Of a stretch of 15,844 nucleotides of DNA, positions 1 through 5,766 are shown in pieces. Location: NCBI GenBank assembly GCA_905216175.1, contig CAJMSV010000039.1, forward strand, positions 1 through 15,844, read 5' to 3'. Position numbers and translations under genes: made by a program. The notes beneath the pieces are model-generated. The model was not told the origin of the DNA, made no database searches, and saw nothing but the letters and a program-made list of their open reading frames with translations. Position 1 is the first letter of the stretch, and every line of letters starts with the position of its first letter. Origin of the DNA: an uncultured bacterium (GTDB lineage Bacteria; Actinomycetota; Coriobacteriia; Coriobacteriales; Coriobacteriaceae).

Positions 1-11
1 CGAGCGCGAGC

Positions 12-563
12 ATGAAGATCCTCATCGTACAGGCGATCTTCTTTGCGCTGTCGATTGTGTTTGCCATCGTGTCGTGCATGCTCAACAAGCGGGGGAGTTC
101 AACGGCCGATGCCACTGCCGAGCAAACCGAGTTCGCCTCGTCTAGCACCGTCGATCTGAGTGATATCCCGGGGCAGTACTGGTCCAACGCCAAGAAGATC
201 CTCAAGTCGCGCGGCGCCGATCTTTCGAATGCCGTGGTCCTGACTGATGATGGCTCAACGCCCGTCGTCGATGCCAACTGGGTCGTTACTTCTGCCTACT
301 ATAACGACAACGGCAACCTCGAAATTCAACTCACGCACAAGAACAGCTCGGGCAACTCGTCCGACGGCCAAAGCGGTACCGACAGCTCGAGCTCCAATAC
401 GCTGGAGGACTTGAGCAACAAGGCGCAGGAGTTGGGAGACAAGGCGCAAGAGCTGGGCGATACGGCACAAAATCTGGGCGATACCGCGCAGAACTTGGGC
501 GACATGGCGACGGATGCCTGGAACGCCCTACAAAACGGCATCTCGGGCGCGCAGGGAAACTAG
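12..563 (+). CDS. Small membrane-anchored protein with PASTA-like domain and heptad-repeat tail
   Basis: 183 residues, function unknown. Residues 1-22 form one hydrophobic segment followed by LNKRG, so the protein is probably held in the membrane by its N-terminus with the rest outside. Residues about 50-107 (from DIPGQYWSNAKKIL to EIQLTHK) resemble a PASTA-type fold, including a VVDANWVV stretch of the kind seen after such domains in actinobacterial surface proteins; this is a family impression only. A Ser/Gly/Asp-rich linker (111-130) leads to five seven-residue units of type LGDxAQx (134-168), predicted to form an amphipathic helix. The frame stays open to the left window edge (positions 3-11 carry no stop), so an upstream start cannot be excluded, though the hydrophobic segment right after ATG 12 supports it. 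It ends in TAG 13 nt from the convergent transporter gene. Confidence 0.7.
   Translation: MKILIVQAIFFALSIVFAIVSCMLNKRGSSTADATAEQTEFASSSTVDLSDIPGQYWSNAKKILKSRGADLSNAVVLTDDGSTPVVDANWVVTSAYYNDNGNLEIQLTHKNSSGNSSDGQSGTDSSSSNTLEDLSNKAQELGDKAQELGDTAQNLGDTAQNLGDMATDAWNALQNGISGAQGN
411..515 (+). repeat. Five in-frame 21-nt repeats coding LGDxAQx heptads
   Basis: Five consecutive 21-nt units encode LSNKAQE, LGDKAQE, LGDTAQN, LGDTAQN and LGDMATD. Units three and four are identical in protein but differ at synonymous positions, so the array is not a very recent duplication. The pattern, with Leu and Ala spaced along one face, predicts an amphipathic helix or coiled coil. Confidence 0.85.
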
Positions 564-575
564 CTGTTAAGTGGG

Positions 576-1757
576 CTACAGCTGCTCGGCCGGACGGTCG
601 GGCGAGCTAAAGCCCGAGTCAAACGTAACGACGCATGAGGCATCGGGTCGGCGCTCGTGCACGATGCGCGTGACGAGCTCCAGCAGCTCCTCGTCGGATA
701 TGTCAAAGCCGTCGGGACGCACCAGGTCAAACGAAACGAACCCGTCGTGCTCGTGCAGATCGTGGATGGAGAGCGCGGGATCGATCTGCATGACGCCGCG
801 CTTGACCCAGCCGCGCAAGTCATCGCCGGTTGTCGCGATGGGGTCGCAGTGCAGCGTGATACCAATGCCCATCTGGCGCTTGATGTCGTGCTCGATGGTG
901 TCCAGAATCTCGTGGTGCTCAAACGCGTCGCCCTCGCCGGGCATCTCCACGTGGGCGCTGGCAAACTGACGACCGGGGCCGTAGGCGTGCACCATGAGGT
1001 CGTGTGTGCCCAAGACCTGCGGATTGGACATGATCTTGTCGCGGATTGCCTGGACGAGCTTGGGGTCGGGCGCTTGCCCCAGCAACGGGCTGATGGCGTC
1101 GCGCACCAGGCCCAGACCGCTGATGCAGATGAAGATGCCCACACCCAGGCCTGCCCAGCCATCGAGATCAAAGCCGGTCGTCTGCGAAATAAGCGCCGCC
1201 ACCAAGACCGAGCCCGAGGTGATGACGTCGTTTTTGGAGTCCTGCGCCGTGGCGATGAGCGTCTCGGAATCGATGCGGTTGCCCAGCGTGCGGTTGAACG
1301 CTGCCATCCAGAGCTTAACGAGCATGGACGTAGCCAGTGCCGCAAGGGAAATAAACGTGTAAGCGGTGGGCGAGGGCTTGATGATCTTAGTGACCGACTC
1401 GAGAATCAGGTTGATGCCGACGGCGCAAACCAGGACGGCGACGAACAGGCCGGCTAGGTACTCGTAGCGGCCGTGACCATAGGGGTGGCCTTCGTCTGCC
1501 GGGCGGCTGGCAAGGCGGAAACCGAGCAGGCTCACAATGTTGCTCGAGGCATCGGAGAGGTTGTTGAAAGCGTCGGCGATGAGGGAGACGGAGCCGGCGA
1601 GCAGACCCGCGATGCCCTTGGCCAGGCACAGGGTGATGTTGAGGCCAATGCAGACGAGGCTTGCGGAAAAGCCCGCGTTGGTGCGGCAAGATGCATCGAC
1701 CGGCTCGCTCTCGCTGCCGGGAACAAGCGTATGTACCAGCCGATTTACAAATAGCAT
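576..1757 (-). CDS. Cation diffusion facilitator transporter, probable Mn(II) exporter
   Basis: 393-residue inner-membrane metal/proton antiporter. The start at 1757 is chosen because GAGGA lies 8 nt upstream; the in-frame ATG at 1778 and the longer frame to 1916 lack a ribosome site. The fold is clear: TM1-TM2 with LIADAFNNLSD, the HPYGHGRYEY loop (91-100) typical of the family, further TM segments to about 222, and a cytoplasmic C-terminal domain from about 228. The metal site reads N65xxxD69 in TM2 and D173xxxD177 in TM5. Zinc CDFs normally carry His in TM5 (HxxxD), while the NxxxD/DxxxD set is known from streptococcal Mn exporter MntE, so manganese is the inferred substrate. About 80 residues beyond the usual C-terminal domain (roughly 310-393) form an extra region of unknown role. 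The gene is convergent with the small membrane protein and divergent from the zinc-ribbon gene. Confidence 0.93.
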   Translation of the reverse strand: MLFVNRLVHTLVPGSESEPVDASCRTNAGFSASLVCIGLNITLCLAKGIAGLLAGSVSLIADAFNNLSDASSNIVSLLGFRLASRPADEGHPYGHGRYEYLAGLFVAVLVCAVGINLILESVTKIIKPSPTAYTFISLAALATSMLVKLWMAAFNRTLGNRIDSETLIATAQDSKNDVITSGSVLVAALISQTTGFDLDGWAGLGVGIFICISGLGLVRDAISPLLGQAPDPKLVQAIRDKIMSNPQVLGTHDLMVHAYGPGRQFASAHVEMPGEGDAFEHHEILDTIEHDIKRQMGIGITLHCDPIATTGDDLRGWVKRGVMQIDPALSIHDLHEHDGFVSFDLVRPDGFDISDEELLELVTRIVHERRPDASCVVTFDSGFSSPDRPAEQL

Positions 1758-1975
1758 AGCGGTCGTCCTCACAATCATGTTTAAGGGGATAGTGTAGCTC
1801 GCACGGGGGCGCCGTGCGCCGATGCTCAGAAAATGCAGCAATAGTCTGCCGGTGCTAACGAGCGAGCCTTCTCGTCTGCCTGGGTGGTCCATTTTGGGCC
1901 ACATGGGTATGGGCATGTGCCTGCTTGCTCGACATACTTAATGTCGACAGCCCCTGTGCAAAGGAGGACGTTTCC
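1758..1975. promoter_or_regulatory. Divergent intergenic region with two inverted repeats
   Basis: This 218-nt gap lies between the divergent CDF transporter and zinc-ribbon genes. It holds GTGGTCC-ATTTT-GGGCCAC at 1884-1902 (7-bp arms with one T/G pair) and a perfect 7-bp inverted repeat TCGACAT-ACTTA-ATGTCGA at 1929-1947, 28 nt before the zinc-ribbon start. Either could be an operator or a leader hairpin. No convincing -35/-10 pair was found for either gene. The first repeat overlaps TGGGCCACATGG (1895-1906), which resembles the 19-bp repeat near 8777 and 8985. Confidence 0.4.
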
Positions 1976-2842
1976 ATGGACGAGATGTTTGCCATTAAAT
2001 GTCAAAACTGCGGCGGCCCTATGTACTCGCACCAGGCTAAGCGCAGCTTTGAATGCGCCTATTGCGGCACGGTGGTTCCGTGGCAGGCGGACGCCGGAGA
2101 GCCCAAGAGCGCTTTGGGTATTCGCCATACGCCGTTGACGGTGGTGGATGGACTGCTCAAACTCACGCATGTGTCGCAACTCGAGCGCCCGCAGGACCCG
2201 GACTGGTATTTCTTCAATGCGCACTGGCGCAATCAGTCGGTCCTGGAACATCTGCTGTGGGAGGATCGCGGCACGGCGCAGGAGTTCCAAGAGGCCACGC
2301 ATGTGAGCATTCCTTGCCCCATCTGTGGTGCGTCCTTTGAGGGCGAGTCGACCCAGCGCGTGTTTGAGTGCCCGTCCTGCGGCAACAAGATCGGCATTGC
2401 CGACCTGCTCAAGCCGGGGACGTTTAGCAAGCGCCTGACCATGGGCGTAGGTGCGGAGTATGTGCCTGAGCAGGGTATTCCTTGCGAAATCTCGCCGCAG
2501 CAGGCACGTGCCAACGCGCTGCAGCTGGTGCGTCAGTATCCCGACGCCTTTGCCGGGCACGATGTAGAAGATGCGATCCAAAACGACATGATGCTCTTCT
2601 ATTTCCCCATGGCGCTGGCGGACCTGCGCATGATGGCGAGCTTCCCGGGCAAGGGCCTGAGCAAGGAAACCTTGGTGTACTACGAGGTGCTCGACTGGGC
2701 ATACCCCAGGGCAAACTACCTGGACGTTCGCCTCATGGGCATTTTGGAGCCGTGGGACTTTGCCAAGGTCGGGCCGTTCGATCCCGCCATGCAGGAAGGC
2801 GACTTCCGCGTTGTCTCAGTCGATGCGTCTACCAAGGACTAG
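1976..2842 (+). CDS. Double zinc-ribbon (TFIIB-type) protein, N-terminal part
   Basis: 288 residues. ATG 1976 follows AAGGAGGA (1961-1968) at ideal spacing; 17 codons of open frame upstream are ignored. Two zinc ribbons are visible: C9xxC12...C27xxC30 and C114xxC117...C132xxC135, both of the CxxCG/CPxCG kind. From about 175 the sequence (LFYFPMALADLRMM at 207-220) resembles the middle of bacterial TFIIB-type zinc-ribbon proteins, in which a cytoplasmic zinc ribbon precedes a domain ending in a VPVWxx...VNGQTGK-type strand. That last part is not in this ORF but sits in the next one, in the same frame, directly after the TAG stop at 2840-2842. Either this gene carries a nonsense mutation or the two halves are made separately by reinitiation. 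The molecular function is not known. Confidence 0.85.
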   Translation: MDEMFAIKCQNCGGPMYSHQAKRSFECAYCGTVVPWQADAGEPKSALGIRHTPLTVVDGLLKLTHVSQLERPQDPDWYFFNAHWRNQSVLEHLLWEDRGTAQEFQEATHVSIPCPICGASFEGESTQRVFECPSCGNKIGIADLLKPGTFSKRLTMGVGAEYVPEQGIPCEISPQQARANALQLVRQYPDAFAGHDVEDAIQNDMMLFYFPMALADLRMMASFPGKGLSKETLVYYEVLDWAYPRANYLDVRLMGILEPWDFAKVGPFDPAMQEGDFRVVSVDASTKD

Positions 2843-3391
2843 GTGGTCATTGATAAGCTGGCGCTCGACGTTGCGGGCAACGACGCCGAGGCTGTACTGG
2901 GGCTCAATAAAAAGAGCATCCGCACCTGGGCGCGCAAGGCCCGCAAGCATAAGGACGGCCTAGTGATGGTGCCGGTCTACTTTGTCGATCGTCCGGCGAC
3001 GGATGGCCGCGATGGCGAGCAGGTGCGCATTGCCGTAAACGGCCAGACGGGTCGTGCGGCCGCGGTGGTGTTTAGCGACAAGCGCGAAACGCATGTGGTG
3101 GCGCCGCTCAACCCGAATGTGGTGCTGTCGAGTGAAAGCACCGTGCACGCCACGCCTATCGAGGTCAAATACGTTAAATCGCCGTTCCTATACCAGATCG
3201 TGCGCCGTGGAGGCGGCGAGCAACCGCGCCAGGTTGCAGCCGCCGGCGAGGGTTCCTACCGAGAGGAGAAGCCCAAACGCCGCGGTCTGCTGGGTGCGCT
3301 ATTTGGGAAGCAGGGGAGTAGCACCGGTTGTTGCCGTAAGGTGATGGCCGGGGGTGCGGGGCAGCTCTCAGGAGTGCGGGCTGCCGTCTGA
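2843..3391 (+). CDS. C-terminal part of zinc-ribbon protein, split off by in-frame TAG
   Basis: 182 residues, beginning with a GTG that abuts the TAG of the previous ORF in the same reading frame. LVMVPVYFVDRP followed by VRIAVNGQTGRAAAVVF (about residues 40-78) matches the C-terminal signature of TFIIB-type zinc-ribbon proteins, so this is the missing end of the upstream gene rather than an independent family. A possible ribosome site (AAGGA, 2834-2838) lies only 4 nt before the GTG; coupled reinitiation is possible but not strong. The last 35 residues, after RRGLLGALFGK, are Gly/Ala/Ser-rich and look less constrained, so the true end may also be altered. It ends in TGA, not the TAG favoured by the neighbours. 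Confidence 0.65.
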   Translation: MVIDKLALDVAGNDAEAVLGLNKKSIRTWARKARKHKDGLVMVPVYFVDRPATDGRDGEQVRIAVNGQTGRAAAVVFSDKRETHVVAPLNPNVVLSSESTVHATPIEVKYVKSPFLYQIVRRGGGEQPRQVAAAGEGSYREEKPKRRGLLGALFGKQGSSTGCCRKVMAGGAGQLSGVRAAV

Positions 3392-3534
3392 TTGTTTGAG
3401 GGTGCCAGATGTAAATAAACAGTGGAGCGGCTGCAAAAGAGCCTCCTCACTGGGTAAAATCAGGATGTGCCGCGGAACCCGCTCCTCAGCTAGTCACACT
3501 TCGGAAGCGCGGGCACCGCAGGCGCAAGTGTCTT
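3392..3534 (+). other. Structured leader or small RNA candidate before a terminator
   Basis: A non-coding stretch between the zinc-ribbon ORFs and a strong terminator. It contains several complementary segments: GGAGCGG (3424-3430) with CCGCTCC (3479-3485), GTGCC near 3468 with GGCAC near 3512, and ACACTT (3496-3501) with AAGTGT (3526-3531). The first two pairings would interleave, as in a pseudoknot. It may be a 3' UTR or an independent small RNA. I do not recognise it as tmRNA, SRP RNA, 6S RNA or RNase P RNA. Confidence 0.3.
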
Positions 3535-3560
3535 AAGGGCCGGCTGCAACCGGCCCTTTT
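3535..3560 (+). terminator. Rho-independent terminator
   Basis: Perfect stem AAGGGCCGG (3535-3543) with CCGGCCCTT (3550-3558), six-base loop CTGCAA, ending in TTTT. It closes the plus-strand unit begun by the zinc-ribbon genes and faces the end of the convergent nuclease gene. Confidence 0.88.
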
Positions 3561-3583
3561 CTGTGGCAGCCAATGGGCCCACA

Positions 3584-3738
3584 TCAGACGAAGGTCGCGT
3601 TTTTGCCTGTCAGGTCACGCTCGCCAGCCACGGCTAGAATGTCGTTGCCGGCGTCCATGACCGGTATTGTTTCGTAGCGTGCGCCTCAACCGCAGGTGCG
3701 CCTGCGACGGCTGCGGTGGTTTCGGTCGCAACGTGCTG
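3584..3738 (-). pseudogene. Coding-like debris downstream of the DUF1016 gene
   Basis: On the minus strand, the frame of the nuclease gene continues past its TAG (3739-3741) for about 33 codons of Ala/Thr/Val-rich sequence. In another frame, a short segment reads RYETIPVMDAGNDILAVAGE and so on, ending in TGA at 3584-3586 (24 codons from ATG 3658). Both read like protein sequence, but they are in different frames and neither has a ribosome site. They may be a decayed C-terminal extension or the relic of another gene. No family is recognised. Confidence 0.25.
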
Positions 3739-4788
3739 CTACCCTTGCGTTTCGCCATTAGTCGCTTCGTTGATGGCGCGGTACTCGGCACTCAGCTCGC
3801 GCGTCAGCTCTTCCTTGCTTGGAAGATACGGCAGGTATTTGGCAGTAAACACTTGGTCGTTGTCTTCGGGCAGCGTGTACTCGACGATCGAATCGCTTTT
3901 GTCCGCGCAGAGCACGATGCCTATGGGCGGATTGTCGCCTTCGTTCATGAGCTCACGCGTGTAGTAGTTCACATACATTTGCATCTGGCCCAGGTCCTGA
4001 TGCGTAAGGTCATCGGTCTTAAGGTCGATGAGCACGAAGCAGCGCATCAGATAGTTGTAAAAAACAAGGTCAATATAGAAATGGCGTCCATCAAAGGTGA
4101 TGCGCTTTTGGCGCGCCTCGAAAGCGAAGCCACGGCCAAGCTCCAGCAGGAACTTCTGAAGATGCGTGATGAGCGCCTGCTCTAGATCGCTCTCGCGAAA
4201 CGTAGCATCGTCCGAGAAACCTAAAAACTCCAGTACATATGGGTCGCGGATGATATCCTCGGGGCGACGAGCCGGGGCGCTCTCTTGGATTTCCTGGGTG
4301 ACGGCCTCTTTGTCCTTGCTGGCAAGTAGGCGCTCGCGGAACATGGTGTTGATCTGGCGTTCGAGCTGACGCGTGCTCCAGCGAGAATCGGCGCATTCGT
4401 TCATGTACCAGGTGCGAGCTTCGGGGTCAGGAATGCGTATTAACCTGCGGTAATGTGTCCAGCTCAATTCGGGACGCAGTGAGTCCCGAATTGGAAATGC
4501 AAGATAGAACTGACGCATTTTGCGCAGCTCTCTTGCTTCAAAACTTTTACCAAAATCCTTGGTAAGTCTGATTGCGAGGGCCTTGAGCAGCGCCTCTCCA
4601 TACTTGGCGCGCCCCTCTCCGCCCTGTTCATCAACAATACTCTTGCCGATCTCCCAATATGCCTCAACCATCGCAAAGTTAACGGCGGTATAGGCCTTGT
4701 CGCGAGCGGCGTTGAGAATCGAGGAGACCTGCTTGTAAAAACCTTCGGGCACGATTGCCGATTCTCCACGGTTTACCAGTTCGCCCAT
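3739..4788 (-). CDS. YhcG/DUF1016-family PD-(D/E)xK nuclease-domain protein
   Basis: 349 residues. ATG 4788 is preferred over the adjacent in-frame GTG 4791; GGGG about 8 nt upstream is the only ribosome-site candidate. The N-terminal domain (about 15-160, with AYWEIGKSIVDEQ and RELRKMRQFY) and the C-terminal domain (about 180-335) match the YhcG/DUF1016 two-domain layout. The nuclease core shows D240 in YIDLVFYN and D255-x-K257 in VLIDLKTDD, the expected PD-(D/E)xK acidic/lysine pattern, so the active site looks intact. The family is widespread, often mobile and often near restriction-modification loci; its cellular role is not settled. No modification or restriction partner is present here. 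The gene is visibly less GC-rich than its neighbours, which suggests horizontal acquisition. It ends at a TAG, with coding-like sequence continuing beyond. Confidence 0.9.
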   Translation of the reverse strand: MGELVNRGESAIVPEGFYKQVSSILNAARDKAYTAVNFAMVEAYWEIGKSIVDEQGGEGRAKYGEALLKALAIRLTKDFGKSFEARELRKMRQFYLAFPIRDSLRPELSWTHYRRLIRIPDPEARTWYMNECADSRWSTRQLERQINTMFRERLLASKDKEAVTQEIQESAPARRPEDIIRDPYVLEFLGFSDDATFRESDLEQALITHLQKFLLELGRGFAFEARQKRITFDGRHFYIDLVFYNYLMRCFVLIDLKTDDLTHQDLGQMQMYVNYYTRELMNEGDNPPIGIVLCADKSDSIVEYTLPEDNDQVFTAKYLPYLPSKEELTRELSAEYRAINEATNGETQG

Positions 4789-4955
4789 CACTGTCGCCCC
4801 GCTTTCCTCTTGTGGAATGCATCTTTATCGAATTTAGTTTAAAGCCTCGCGCGGACACGAATTGCTGTGCTGTCTGACATCATCGCATGGGGCCTTGCGG
4901 CGACTAAAATGTGGCCATAGAGACAGTTTTAGCGAATCCCACGGGAGTGACGCGT

Positions 4956-5225
4956 ATGGACAATAACACGCTGCTATTCCAGGACAAAGGTTCGGGTAGG
5001 TATAAAGACGTCAAGATCTACCCCAACCGTATTGAGGTGCTCAAGAAGGGCACTTTTGGTGGCAAGCACACCGAGATTGTCTATCTTAAGGACATTACGG
5101 GGGTCAACAGGATCAAGGGCCGCGATGTTTTTCTGCGTAACAGGCTGTTGACTGCTTGTGTTTTTAGCCTGAGCAGCCGTGCGAAGGCCCAGGAGTTTGT
5201 TAACGCGCTGAACATGGTGATGTAG
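4956..5225 (+). CDS. Small PH-like domain protein
   Basis: 89 residues, about the size of a single PH-like barrel. ATG 4956 is preferred to the in-frame GTG at 4911 because GGGAG (4943-4947) lies 8 nt before it. The chain alternates short strands (YKDVKIYPNRIEVL, HTEIVYLKDITGVNRI) and ends in an Ala-rich helix (RAKAQEFVNALNMV), the order expected of bacterial PH domains that sense or present a membrane-proximal surface. There is no signal peptide or TM segment, so it is cytosolic. TAAAAT at 4905-4910 is a weak -10 candidate. It stands alone, divergent from the nuclease gene and convergent with the phospholipase locus. Function unknown. Confidence 0.7.
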   Translation: MDNNTLLFQDKGSGRYKDVKIYPNRIEVLKKGTFGGKHTEIVYLKDITGVNRIKGRDVFLRNRLLTACVFSLSSRAKAQEFVNALNMVM

Positions 5226-5250
5226 CCTATGGCGGCGTTTGGGCCAAGGT

Positions 5251-5287
5251 AAAAATCGGGGGCACAGAACGGTGTCCTGCGCCCCCC
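5251..5287 (-). terminator. Terminator of the phospholipase locus
   Basis: Read on the minus strand, a GC-rich stem (5258-5267 with 5077-type arms excluded; arms are 5258-5267 and 5277-5286, nine pairs and one mismatch) is followed by GATTTTT at 5251-5257. It lies 33 nt beyond the TAG at 5320-5322, so it terminates the leftward phospholipase transcript. Confidence 0.75.
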
Positions 5288-5319
5288 ATTGAGTCGATGT
5301 GTCTAAAAGGCCGGCTTGC

Positions 5320-5766
5320 CTATTCGCTACCGTCCCCAGCGTTTTCGCGGTCGTTGGCAAGCATTGCCGCGCCGGCGACCGTTGTCGCTACGGCGGCGGC
5401 AGCGAGCCCGGCGGCAATGCCGGAGCCGTCGCCCGTGTCGGCGAGTTTTCCGCCCGAGTTCTTGCCCTTGTTGCCCTTACCGTTCTTATCAGCGCTGCCT
5501 GCGTTGGAACCCGTGCCGCTGCCGGTGCCGGCGCCGGCAGTACTGTCCGAGGCCGCTACGGTAAAGCTTGCGGCTCCGTCGCTGGCGAGCGTGTAGTTCT
5601 GCGCCGCGTTGCCCAAGAGACCGTTCACGCGCACCCAGTACGTTCCTGCGGCAAATGTTTCGCCCTCGGCCATTGCTGTGCCCGGAGCGCCGTTCGCGTC
5701 GTGCACATACCCGAGCCGGGCCGTGCAGGCACCGGTTGCGAGCTTCCCCTCGAGTGATGCCGCAAT
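5320..5766 (-). pseudogene. Detached C-terminal part with LADTG sortase anchor
   Basis: This is the direct in-frame continuation of the phospholipase gene after TAG 5767-5769: about 148 codons without another stop. It starts with a beta-rich segment (TYWVRVNGLLGNAAQNYTLA) and passes through an Ala/Gly/Ser/Lys linker. It ends as a cell-wall sorting signal: LADTG, a hydrophobic AAGLAAAAVATTVAGAAML stretch and a short charged tail. The first in-frame start codon is GTG 5706, which has no ribosome site, and there is no signal peptide, so this part would only be useful if joined to the upstream domain. Its sorting signal looks intact, which suggests the stop is recent or is sometimes read through. 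Confidence 0.8.

Noticed and set aside
2840..2842. General reassignment of TAG to an amino acid, or pyrrolysine use
   Set aside because: TAG is the proper end of fchA, folD, pepD, the phasin-like gene and ubiB, as judged from family lengths and gene spacing, so it must normally stop translation.
3354..3536. Plus-strand 60-codon open frame before the terminator
   Set aside because: It overlaps the end of the zinc-ribbon ORF, lacks a ribosome site and lies in the structured stretch.
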